Assembly (NCBI GenBank): GCA_027032075.1
Contig: JALVOC010000054.1
Coordinates: forward strand, 98,697-162,696
Direction of reading: 5' to 3'
DNA length: 64,000 nucleotides
Origin: Chromatiales bacterium
GTDB taxonomy: Bacteria; Pseudomonadota; Gammaproteobacteria; UBA6429; Thiohalophilaceae
Every line of letters begins with the position of its first letter. The stretch's first letter is position 1. The position numbers and the translations under genes were made by a program. Below, piece after piece: positions 1 to 8,473 of the stretch. A model generated the notes under the pieces. That model did no database searches and was not told the DNA's origin. It saw only the letters and a list, made by a program, of their open reading frames with translations.

Positions 1-19
1 TGCAGAAGGAGGAGAGAAC

Positions 20-706
20 ATGACTGTGGCGGCGGGCCAGCTTCCCCTTGGGATCGGCTTGAGGGACAGTGCCACCTTTGAGAATTATTATCCGGCCGGC
101 AATGAACTGGTGCTGCAAACACTCCAGGCGGATGAGGAACGTTATGTTTATCTCTGGGGTGGCAAGGGCACCGGCAAGACCCACCTGTTGCAGGCCATTT
201 GTCATGCCGCCGCCGATGCTGATCGGCATTCCGCCTATATTCCGCTGAACGCCCTGCCGGAACTCTCCCCGGAGATACTGACGGGTCTGGAACAGCAGGC
301 AGTGATCGTGCTGGACGACATTCAGTTGATCGCCGGGCACGAGGAGTGGGAGCTTGCCCTGTTCCATCTCTACAATCGTGCGCAGGAGGCGGGAGCCAGG
401 TTGGTGGTGAGCAGCACAGTCTCACCGGCGGGTTTGGCGCTGGACCTTGCCGATCTGGCCTCCCGCCTGAGCTGGGGACCGGTGTTTCAGCTGGAATCCC
501 TGAACGACGATGAAAAACGCGCCGCCCTACAGCTTCGCGCCCGGCGGCGCGGGCTGATCATGGCGGAGGAGGTGGCCGACTATCTGCTGAAACGCGGGCC
601 GCGGGACATGGACAGTCTCTTCACCCTGTTGAACCGGCTGGATGAAGCCTCCCTGGTGGCGCAACGCCGTCTGACGATCCCGTTCGTGCGTGAATTGCTC
701 AATTAA
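20..706 (+). CDS. hda: DnaA regulatory inactivator Hda
   Basis: AAA+ protein of 228 residues, homologous to the ATPase core of DnaA. In the family it binds the DNA-loaded beta clamp and stimulates ATP hydrolysis by DnaA after initiation (RIDA). Seen: a clamp-binding-type motif QLPLGI at residues 7-12, Walker A GGKGTGKT at 47-54, Walker B VIVLDD at 95-100, and the arginine-finger segment LASRLSWG around 147-153. The C-terminal DNA-binding domain of DnaA is absent, as expected for Hda. A strong AAGGAGGAGA ribosome-binding site sits just upstream of the ATG. It converges on the eCIS operon, with only about 40 bases between the two stop codons. Confidence 0.95.
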   Translation: MTVAAGQLPLGIGLRDSATFENYYPAGNELVLQTLQADEERYVYLWGGKGTGKTHLLQAICHAAADADRHSAYIPLNALPELSPEILTGLEQQAVIVLDDIQLIAGHEEWELALFHLYNRAQEAGARLVVSSTVSPAGLALDLADLASRLSWGPVFQLESLNDDEKRAALQLRARRRGLIMAEEVADYLLKRGPRDMDSLFTLLNRLDEASLVAQRRLTIPFVRELLN

Positions 707-745
707 TAGAGTCTAATAAAGAGTCGCGGTTTTTTCCGGATCCTC

Positions 746-3700
746 TCAGAATAATTCGCTCCAGCTCTGCTTGTTCCTGGCTTTTACTCTGGCCAGTGCG
801 CCTATAACTCTGTTGCGCGTCTTCTCAGACAGCGATTTCCATTTTTTATCCTCGTAAATTTTTTTCACGGTTGCATGATCGGCATTCAGGGCGCTCTGGA
901 TCGCTATTCTTGCCTTTTGCAGGCCTTCGTTTTTGTTAGTGATATTTTTCATTTTCAGTTTCTTGGGGTCATCAACACCCATGGCCTTGAGGGTTTCGAT
1001 TTTGGTGCCGGCACCCTTGTAGCCATAGGTGCGTGTATCCAGATGACGCGCACGTTTCATGTTGAGGCATATCCCCTTGCCTGTGGAGTATTTCATTAAA
1101 CTCGTGCCGGCAAAAACCTTGCGGCGCGTATCGCCAATGGTGATTTTTTTCAAACTCTTCATGACGGAATTCTGCGGCTCGTGGTCAGGCGTCATTTCCA
1201 CACCTTTGCCTTTGAGTTCGTTATAGGTTCCAACCATGCCTTCATGCTCGTCTTCCGTGATGGGGAACAGATCCTGTACCCCAAAGTCGGCGCCGAATTT
1301 TTGCAAATCGACAGAGAGCGAACTGAGTTTCTGGTTTAGCCGTTTTGTTTCTTTGCGGTTGGTTTTTTTGGCAAAACCGCTTTCTATTTCCTCGCCGCGT
1401 TGTCGCAGGCGTTGCAGGCGTTTCTTGGCTTTTTCGTTGGTTGTTTTCTTTTCCGCCTCGGAAATGCGTTCCAGCAGGTCGCCCGGCGTGCTGCTCATGA
1501 TGATGGATGGCCGTTTTTGTCTGAGATCGACTGTAAGCTTGTGACGTTTGCTCCCCATCCTGAAGCCGACAGAAAAAAATGATTTTACTGCCGCCACTCC
1601 TTTTTTCGCCAGCACCTTTCCCCTGCCGAGCAATCCCTTGAATTTTGACGCAATTTTTTTCAGGCCCTTGTCAACCGCCTTGGTGATTCGGCGCCTGAAG
1701 CGTTTCATGATGCTGCTGATTTTGTTGACGATGCCGCTTATGCGGGCGAAACGGGCGAGGAAGCGAATTGCCAGGGACAGGCCTTTCGCGAGGGCGTTTT
1801 CGATCATATTGGCCGCGCCCTGGATATTGCCTTTGACGACCTTGTAGACAGAATCAACGATTGTCTCGAGTACGGTCAATATCAGGTCGATATTATTGGC
1901 AAAGAAGAGAATGACGTCCACGATGGTAAGGATGGCCTGGACGATTGCCCCTACCGGGTTGAACATGCTGGCCAGTCTGATGATGGCAGTCTTGATGATC
2001 TGGGTAATGACCCAGCTTCGAACTTCCTCGATAATGGTGTCTTTGAGGTTTCCAACCTTTTCCTTCAACTCGGCATACATCCCGGCCGGCCCCTGGATTA
2101 ACAGCTGTTTTACATAACCAACCACTTTTTCCAGGAGGGCAAGATTACGCCGGCCGATTACTTTGGCGATGCGTGCCAGAATCCATTCCCTGGTGAAGCC
2201 AAGCACCTCCATAATAAAACCAAAAACAGACTTTACGCTGAAATCGGACGGGATGCGGATGTTGACCCCCGCACGGCTGAAAGAACCAAACATCCAGTCG
2301 AAGAGGGCGGTTTTCAGATGTTTCCAGATATTGCTTTTGAACTGATCGAAACCACGGTTTATCGCCTTGAGTATGTTTTTCAGGAATTTGATCGGATCGT
2401 CAAGAATATCCTGGATGGCCGACCTTGCCCTGGCGAGAATGGAGCTGAGTCTTTTTCTGAATTGCTCATAGGCTTCTTTGACTTTGTCTATAAGTCTTTC
2501 TGCCTTTACACGATAGCTGCGGTTCTCCTCTTTTATTTTTTCCAGAGCCTGGTTCATTTTTTGTCTGGATGAAATGTACTTGTTTGCCAGGGTGCTGGCC
2601 AGTTCGTTTTTCTTGTTGTCCACCCGGCTTTGCAGATCCTTGAATTGATCGAGTATGTCCTCTGCGGCTTCCAGAGCCAGTTTGTCCTTCGTTTTTTTCA
2701 GCGTTTTGATTTCTTTCTTTACCTGCTCGATGCCGTCGGCGATCTCTTTGCGGCAACTGCTCAAGGTCGTGGTTACGATACCGGCAATATCGTCGATGAG
2801 CTTGTCCATCAGATTCTGATAAAGTTTGATGCCGTCCCTGTAAATTTTCTTGACGGCGTCAAGCTCGTTGATATCTCCAAGCGTCTTGTCCCATAACCAC
2901 GTAAATTTACCACCAACCCCCTCGTAACGTTTGTCCTTGAATTTGTCCAGCTCTTTATGGATATGGGAATTGAATTTGTTTCTGATTATCAATTCCTCCC
3001 TGTCGAAATGGTCCGTAACTTTCTTTTCCAGCCCGTCCAGTTTGCGCAGCACCGAGTCGTGGGTCTTTTTGTAAATATTTTTCAGTTTCGTGGTAACGTC
3101 CTTACGTTTTTTATACTCTCCTTTCATTTGTTGTTTCTGCTCGGCATCGATTTTCCGGTTTGCGCCGGAACGGCTTGCCCGCATGCTTCCGCCTGTCTTT
3201 TTTTCCTTCGATTTGACGGTGGCTCTTTCTTTTGCAAGTGTGGCGCTTTCTATTTCGGCATATTTGCCAGGCAATGCGGTCGTGTTTTGATCATACTCAT
3301 CCATTGCGCCCAGTGCGGCATCGAAACGGGGATCATTGGCTTTTCTCAGTTTTTCCCTGGTAATTCCTGCCGCTTCATTTTTTGTGTAAAAGTCAGCACG
3401 CTCCTTTTCCATGGAAACTTCATGTTCCGCCTTGGGTGGCGGGATCACTTTCTCGGAGCGGATGTTCAGGGGTTTGGGTGACGGGGGTTGCTTTTCCAGG
3501 TTCTCGGGTGCAGGGAGGCTTTCCGGTTTGGCGTCCTCCTTGGTGACCTTTTGTAACTCGCTTTTTGCTTCATTCCCTTTTTTTCTGATGCTTTCCTTCA
3601 GGCCTTTTTTGAACTTGGCGGCACTCCCGCTGGCGGTAAATTTGTTCAATTCGGAAGCATCTTCCGGCATATCCTGTTCTGCAATACGCCGTTTGAGTAA

Positions 3701-5110
3701 ATCGATAAATGCCTGTTTGTCGCTCTTTTTTATCTCGCCGGTTTTTGCCTTGCTCATGGCGCCGATTTGCTTTGCCTCACCGTAGGCGGTTTTTTCACCG
3801 TCAGGTATTTTCGTGGCGCGGGAGGCGTTTTCCGCTGCGGCGTCGGCTGTTTTTTTTGCTTTGGAGGTGTTTGCCGCAACCCCTTGTTGCTGCCTGCTCA
3901 GCTTGCCGAGATTTTTGATTACCTGGTTGAAATGTTTTTTGCCATCGATATCAGAAGGCGGTTTTTTCTCTTCCTTTTCGCCCTCGCTTTTTTTCTGCTC
4001 ACTTTTGCCGGCGGACGTTTTTGCTTCCGCTGTTTCCACCGGAGCCTCTTCCCCTTGGTTTTCAGCGGGTTTGTTTTCTGTTGTCGCGGGTTTTTTTTCG
4101 CTTGGGCGTTTTCCCGCTGCGGTTGTGGTTTCCTCTTCCTTCTCCAGTGCCGGATCAATTTTGCGTCTGATGGTGCTGTCCTGCTGGCGCACATGGGTGA
4201 CTTCGTGCGCCAGCAGGCGCAAATCGTTCGGAGATTCATTCTCGCCCAGCCAGATGTCATTTTTATGGGTGAAGGCCTTGGCACGCAAGGCACGGGTGCT
4301 TTGGCGGGCCTGACTGTCCTGATGTACCCGGACATGTCCCAGATCCACTCCCATTGAGGACTCAAGACGTTGTCTCACTCTCGGCTGCAAGGGAGAGCCT
4401 GATCCTTTGCGCTGGATCGCCTGAGAGGCCGCGCGCGCCATCCTGGTGGTCCGGGCGGATCGGTTTGACGGAATGGTCTTTGCCTGGACGGGTTCTTCCT
4501 CCTCCTCTTCGTTGTCATCGGACTGCCGCTGGATCAGTTTGGCCTGGATGGGTTCTTCCTCCTCCTTTTCGCTGTCGTCCGACTGCCGCTGGATCAGTCT
4601 GGCCTGGACGGGTTCTTCCTCCTGCTCTTCGCTGTCGTTGGACTGCCGCTGGATCAGTTTGGCCTGGACGGGCTCTTCCTCCTGCTCTTCGCTGTCGTCG
4701 GACTGCCGCTGGATCAGTCTGGCCTGGACGGGTTCTTCTTCCTCCTCCTTTTCGCTGTCGTCCGACTGTCGCTGGATCGGTCTGGTCTGAACGGGTTCCT
4801 CTTCTCCGTTTTCATTTTCCTGCCGTTGCGCAGCAGGCGGTCGTGCTGCGCTTGTTGGGGTCACTCTGGAGATCGGACCGGCAGGCTGGTTGTTCATCAC
4901 CTTCTCGGCAACGCTGTCCGCCTCACGTTCATACGCGTCGTTGGCCTGCCCGATGACGATTTTGCATTGCACGAGCGGAGAGCCAAGAATGGAGCGGATA
5001 CCGGCTTTTTGTGCCGTGAGACGAGCACTTTTTTTGTAGCGAAAGCCGGGCAGCACACCGTTTGCCGCTTTCCCCGGTGCCTGGATTTTTTTGCTGGTCA
5101 CTGTCTTCAT
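746..5110 (-). CDS. DUF4157 (eCIS core) multidomain putative effector
   Basis: Last gene of the eCIS operon, 1454 residues. Seen in order: an N-terminal motif of the form GQxxDxYExEADxVAE (about 54-69), typical of the start of DUF4157 proteins; a Glu/Gln-rich region of about five 20-21-residue repeats containing EPVQA and IQRQS (about 104-210); the DUF4157 domain (about 240-312) with the zinc-metalloprotease-type motif HEVTH at 302-306; a long Lys/Glu/Ala-rich helical, coiled-coil-prone region (about 315-940); a more hydrophobic helical region (about 950-1185); and a C-terminal domain (about 1285-1454) with DHEP near 1309 and RHLDTRTYG near 1355-1363. DUF4157 proteins are known companions or cargo of eCIS particles. 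The DH..RH..RTYG pattern resembles C-terminal toxin domains I remember from polymorphic toxins, so a nuclease-like toxin is inferred. No immunity-like gene follows it. Confidence 0.8.
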   Translation of the reverse strand: MKTVTSKKIQAPGKAANGVLPGFRYKKSARLTAQKAGIRSILGSPLVQCKIVIGQANDAYEREADSVAEKVMNNQPAGPISRVTPTSAARPPAAQRQENENGEEEPVQTRPIQRQSDDSEKEEEEEPVQARLIQRQSDDSEEQEEEPVQAKLIQRQSNDSEEQEEEPVQARLIQRQSDDSEKEEEEPIQAKLIQRQSDDNEEEEEEPVQAKTIPSNRSARTTRMARAASQAIQRKGSGSPLQPRVRQRLESSMGVDLGHVRVHQDSQARQSTRALRAKAFTHKNDIWLGENESPNDLRLLAHEVTHVRQQDSTIRRKIDPALEKEEETTTAAGKRPSEKKPATTENKPAENQGEEAPVETAEAKTSAGKSEQKKSEGEKEEKKPPSDIDGKKHFNQVIKNLGKLSRQQQGVAANTSKAKKTADAAAENASRATKIPDGEKTAYGEAKQIGAMSKAKTGEIKKSDKQAFIDLLKRRIAEQDMPEDASELNKFTASGSAAKFKKGLKESIRKKGNEAKSELQKVTKEDAKPESLPAPENLEKQPPSPKPLNIRSEKVIPPPKAEHEVSMEKERADFYTKNEAAGITREKLRKANDPRFDAALGAMDEYDQNTTALPGKYAEIESATLAKERATVKSKEKKTGGSMRASRSGANRKIDAEQKQQMKGEYKKRKDVTTKLKNIYKKTHDSVLRKLDGLEKKVTDHFDREELIIRNKFNSHIHKELDKFKDKRYEGVGGKFTWLWDKTLGDINELDAVKKIYRDGIKLYQNLMDKLIDDIAGIVTTTLSSCRKEIADGIEQVKKEIKTLKKTKDKLALEAAEDILDQFKDLQSRVDNKKNELASTLANKYISSRQKMNQALEKIKEENRSYRVKAERLIDKVKEAYEQFRKRLSSILARARSAIQDILDDPIKFLKNILKAINRGFDQFKSNIWKHLKTALFDWMFGSFSRAGVNIRIPSDFSVKSVFGFIMEVLGFTREWILARIAKVIGRRNLALLEKVVGYVKQLLIQGPAGMYAELKEKVGNLKDTIIEEVRSWVITQIIKTAIIRLASMFNPVGAIVQAILTIVDVILFFANNIDLILTVLETIVDSVYKVVKGNIQGAANMIENALAKGLSLAIRFLARFARISGIVNKISSIMKRFRRRITKAVDKGLKKIASKFKGLLGRGKVLAKKGVAAVKSFFSVGFRMGSKRHKLTVDLRQKRPSIIMSSTPGDLLERISEAEKKTTNEKAKKRLQRLRQRGEEIESGFAKKTNRKETKRLNQKLSSLSVDLQKFGADFGVQDLFPITEDEHEGMVGTYNELKGKGVEMTPDHEPQNSVMKSLKKITIGDTRRKVFAGTSLMKYSTGKGICLNMKRARHLDTRTYGYKGAGTKIETLKAMGVDDPKKLKMKNITNKNEGLQKARIAIQSALNADHATVKKIYEDKKWKSLSEKTRNRVIGALARVKARNKQSWSELF
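4481..4803. repeat. Tandem 60/63-bp coding repeats in the DUF4157 gene
   Basis: About five consecutive units of 60 bp (one of 63 bp) inside the DUF4157 gene. Each encodes a variant of EEEPVQAxLIQRQSDDSEx. Units differ at a few positions, alternating AKLIQRQ and ARLIQRQ and alternating EK or EQ endings. Such acidic EPVQ/QRQ repeats are common near the N-terminus of DUF4157 proteins. The length may vary between strains by slippage or recombination (inference). Confidence 0.85.
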
Positions 5111-5154
5111 GGTTTACCCCGGCAATGACGTGCTTGCATTACGGCATCTGTTTT

Positions 5155-5724
5155 TCAATCGGCTGTCAATATCTTTGCCGGAAAATTTTCCTCGATGCTT
5201 TCGAGGTCGGCTACGGTCGTTGCTGCATTTATCAGCCTGGCGATGCGTTTGGCTTCTTCGCGGAAGGCCTGGATCGTTACCTGGTAATCCGCCATGCGCC
5301 TGTCGTCGTAGACACCCAGCGCAGCATTGTTGAGTTTGTAATCCGGAATGAGTTCCTTGCGTTTTTGAAACGAGAGGGCTTCGTAGTATTCCAGCATCCG
5401 CTGTTTGAGATCGTCCAGTTGCAGCAGTCCCTCCTCCACCAGTTCCGCCCGATCCATGTCCACGATTTTGCCGTCCACCAGTTTCTGTCCGGGCTCCAGT
5501 TGATACAGACCCCGTTTTACTGCTTCAATCAGATCCAGTTCCTGGATGACACCCTGTTCATCGATATCGAACCAGGCGGGAATATAGGATTCACCCGTCC
5601 ACCCCACCTCCATCCGCTGTGCATCGAAATCGGGATAGATCGCCGCTCCCCGCCTTGGGGTATCCGAAGGCGAGTAATCAACATAGAGCACTTCATGGGT
5701 TTGTTTGTCGCGTATGACGTGCAT
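5155..5724 (-). CDS. eCIS accessory protein, possible fibre-assembly factor
   Basis: A 189-residue soluble protein without signal peptide or membrane segment, between the fibre-like DUF6519 gene and the DUF4157 effector gene. The N-terminal half holds short aromatic/acidic segments (YPDFD, VGWTGE, IPAWFDID) followed by GQKLVDGKIVD. The C-terminal half is helical and Glu/Lys/Arg-rich. The layout recalls small proteins that follow tail-fibre genes in prophages, so a fibre-assembly or cargo-related role is possible, but no domain was recognised. Its start lies 11 bases after the DUF6519 stop, so the two are almost certainly co-transcribed. Confidence 0.6.
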   Translation of the reverse strand: MHVIRDKQTHEVLYVDYSPSDTPRRGAAIYPDFDAQRMEVGWTGESYIPAWFDIDEQGVIQELDLIEAVKRGLYQLEPGQKLVDGKIVDMDRAELVEEGLLQLDDLKQRMLEYYEALSFQKRKELIPDYKLNNAALGVYDDRRMADYQVTIQAFREEAKRIARLINAATTVADLESIEENFPAKILTAD

Positions 5725-5735
5725 GATGAACTCCT

Positions 5736-8447
5736 TTAGACTGAAATCCGCATTGTCTGGTTTCCCTCCAATCTAGCTGTCCCCCCCGTCCCCGGTTCCC
5801 GCCAGCGGATCATGACCCTATTGGTGCCTTCACGCAGGAGAAGCGGTATTGTTCGTGATTGATTCTCAATCGTGGTCGAACCGAATCCTCCATTGAACGA
5901 TGCAATCGATGTCTGTCCGGCCCTGTCCGTCCATACCTCGAATTCTGCATTGCCTGTCCACCATCCGGACAATACAAGCCTGGTAAATGAAAAAAACAGA
6001 TCCGCCGTCGTCTCTCTCGGAACATAGACCGTTACCTCAAGACCTGGTATGACAGCATAGGAATTTGAGCTGCGTGTGATGTTGTTTTGTACCTGCCGTT
6101 CCGCCAGTACCGGGTTGTAGAAAATCGCGCCGGTAGCATATATCTGCCCGTCAACATGCAAACTGGCTGCGGGGTTGAGGGTATTGATGCCGATATTTCC
6201 ACGCCGCCCGCAGATCAGTGCCTCATATTCCGGGTCGTTTTCATATTCAGGCAGGGGATTGCCAGGATCGGTCCCCGGGCTTTCGCGAAAGCGGATGGTT
6301 GAACGATCGTCATGATCATAAAAGTTCAGGCTGGGACCATAATCCTGATAACCAGTCCAGATTCTGCCTGAATCCCCGCCGATGCCTACACTGAAGCTAT
6401 TCTGCAGGTATTTGTTTATGTGCAATGCGTGCGCCGGCTGTTCTGTGCCGATCCCCACGTTTCCGGTGACCAGTGAGGGATCAGTCACCAGATCGCCATT
6501 GGGTTGCAGTTTCCAGCTTGCGCCTGGCGCCGGTTTCCAACTGGCGTTGCCGTCGCTGTCTTCCGCTGTGAGGACATAGTCTGCTTGCGGGTTGCCGCTG
6601 ACACCGTCAGTGATGCGAAGCTGGCTGCTTTGGGTTGTGCCGCCGACGCTTAAATTCGCGCTAACGCTGCTGTTGCCGTTGACCGATAAGTTTCCGCTGA
6701 TATCGCCACCGGTAAGCTTGTTGAGAATGACGTCGTTCAGGGTTTCCGTGGCGGCGGTGGTGTAGGGTATGGTCCGGGCATCCAGGTGGCACAATAAGGC
6801 ATTGAGGATGTCCTTGATGGTGGTGCGGCCGTCAGCATCCAGATCCGGCCAGGCGGGAATCGTCGCCAGCAGATTCAGAACGGACTGGCTGATATCACAG
6901 GCGGGCAGCGGGTATGCGACGTCACTGCTTTCCAGGTTATTGACGAGATCATCAATCGCTTCCTGAACGGTGTTGGGCAATACTGTGGGGGATGCTTCCT
7001 TGATGTCTTCCCAGCGCGCCTGGCTTGCGCTCGGATCATAGGCCACCCGATCGGCAGTCAGATTGCTCAAAGGTGGAAAGTCCAGTTGCCGGTTTTTTTC
7101 CGAACCGCTTTCGTCCGGGATCAGGGAACCGTCACCATCCAGTCCGGCCAGGGTGAGGTAATGGTGTTTTACCCCAAGGGGCAGACCGTCGTTCAATCGT
7201 TTGATCCGTTCATCCACTGCAATGTCCCGATAAAAGGCCGCGCCTTCGCGCACCACCGACAACCAGTAGTCACCGCTGACAAAGTGATGGTCATTTAGTT
7301 TTAATTTCAGGATCAGCCCCTCCAGCACCAGATTCAGGGAGGCATTGCCATCGTCAACTGTAAACCATGCATGCGCAGGTAATGGTGTGGAATCAAGTTG
7401 TATCGCATTTCCCTTTTCATACCCTGTGACACTGCCACTCTGCGGTGACCACGGCTGGCCGGGTTCGCGGCTCATGCTGAACTCGAGGTAGCCGTCCCAA
7501 CGGCGGACAAAGTCGGCCTGCACACCGTCGATTGCCGGAATGCTGTTCAGATCAGACTGTAATACCCCGTAGAGCGGGGTGTAATCATCCACTAAATGGT
7601 TACCCAGATGTTTTTCACTATTGCTGCTATAGAATTCATAAGTCCAGTTACCGGAGGTAAACTCAGGCGGTAATTGACTGGTGTCGAGATGTTGCGCACC
7701 GTCCTGATCACGCCATCGCAGATTATAATGTTCCGCACCGTTTTCGCTGGACCATTTGAGGGTCACGTTTGCAGTGGTGGTTGTGCCGTCATGGGTAAGA
7801 ACAATCTTGTGCACTTCGAGTCTGAAGAGATAGTCACCGATACGCGGCTGCTCACTGGCTTCGCTCAGGCAGGGATCGGCCCGGCTGACATCTGCGGCAA
7901 AGTCCGGCAGGATTACCTCCAGTTCGGCGTTGCCGATTTGCGGATTGTTGATTGCGTCGTCTTCGGGATTAAAGCTGTCATCACACCATTTGATTTGCAG
8001 CATGGTCTGGGTGCGGCTGCAGGTGTCGGCACCATGCAGGCCCGGGTCGAGCAGTTCATTGTCTTCCAGTGAGACGACGGTTCTTTCCCAGACATCGGCG
8101 TAAATTATGGTATTGGCACCGGGGGTTACGCCCTCCTGCAGGGGAAAATCGGGCTGTTCATCAAAGCCGATGCCGCTGGGTGAGCCTTCCAGTTGCGCCA
8201 GCACACCGTCGAGGTAGACATGGCCGGGTTTGATTTTGATTGCACCAGCATCCTCAATGATTTTCAGCGCCTTCGTTCGCGGTACCCCTTTGCCGACGAT
8301 ATCGTCCAGCGCCAGGGCAATATGCTCCTTGGTTATATCGACCAGCGTATTCCAGTCGGCATCGGTGATCATCCGTCCTTGTTGCTGATAGACACCGGAA
8401 TAATGTTTTTTGGCATTATGATTGTGTCTGGATATCTGCGTTTTCAT
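5736..8447 (-). CDS. DUF6519-type tail-fibre-like protein
   Basis: A 903-residue protein. The N-terminus carries a signature seen in eCIS/phage DUF6519 proteins (YSGVYQQQGRMITDADWN at about 16-33). The middle is beta-rich. Around residues 630-670 are Ser/Asn/Gly-rich repeats (LSVNGNSSVSANLSVGG). Next comes GNVGIGTEQP, then a second copy of the type GNIGINTLNP, motifs shared by many phage and bacterial adhesin-like fibre proteins. Together these suggest a surface-exposed fibre or baseplate spike of the injection particle, possibly for target recognition. The start ATG lies 26 bases after the stop of the upstream gene. No metallopeptidase or chaperone-type autocleavage domain was identified at the C-terminus. 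Confidence 0.7.
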   Translation of the reverse strand: MKTQISRHNHNAKKHYSGVYQQQGRMITDADWNTLVDITKEHIALALDDIVGKGVPRTKALKIIEDAGAIKIKPGHVYLDGVLAQLEGSPSGIGFDEQPDFPLQEGVTPGANTIIYADVWERTVVSLEDNELLDPGLHGADTCSRTQTMLQIKWCDDSFNPEDDAINNPQIGNAELEVILPDFAADVSRADPCLSEASEQPRIGDYLFRLEVHKIVLTHDGTTTTANVTLKWSSENGAEHYNLRWRDQDGAQHLDTSQLPPEFTSGNWTYEFYSSNSEKHLGNHLVDDYTPLYGVLQSDLNSIPAIDGVQADFVRRWDGYLEFSMSREPGQPWSPQSGSVTGYEKGNAIQLDSTPLPAHAWFTVDDGNASLNLVLEGLILKLKLNDHHFVSGDYWLSVVREGAAFYRDIAVDERIKRLNDGLPLGVKHHYLTLAGLDGDGSLIPDESGSEKNRQLDFPPLSNLTADRVAYDPSASQARWEDIKEASPTVLPNTVQEAIDDLVNNLESSDVAYPLPACDISQSVLNLLATIPAWPDLDADGRTTIKDILNALLCHLDARTIPYTTAATETLNDVILNKLTGGDISGNLSVNGNSSVSANLSVGGTTQSSQLRITDGVSGNPQADYVLTAEDSDGNASWKPAPGASWKLQPNGDLVTDPSLVTGNVGIGTEQPAHALHINKYLQNSFSVGIGGDSGRIWTGYQDYGPSLNFYDHDDRSTIRFRESPGTDPGNPLPEYENDPEYEALICGRRGNIGINTLNPAASLHVDGQIYATGAIFYNPVLAERQVQNNITRSSNSYAVIPGLEVTVYVPRETTADLFFSFTRLVLSGWWTGNAEFEVWTDRAGQTSIASFNGGFGSTTIENQSRTIPLLLREGTNRVMIRWREPGTGGTARLEGNQTMRISV

Positions 8448-8473
8448 GCTTTACTCCCTTTATAATTTTAAAA

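Noticed and set aside
4481..4803. Regular 60-bp periodicity considered as a CRISPR array
   Set aside because: Units are contiguous, in frame and code for protein repeats; there are no spacers of unrelated sequence and no cas genes.
2466..4956. Several open frames opposite to or overlapping the DUF4157 gene, up to about 200 codons
   Set aside because: They are shadows of a long Glu/Lys/Gln-rich gene, without ribosome-binding sites or recognisable domains.
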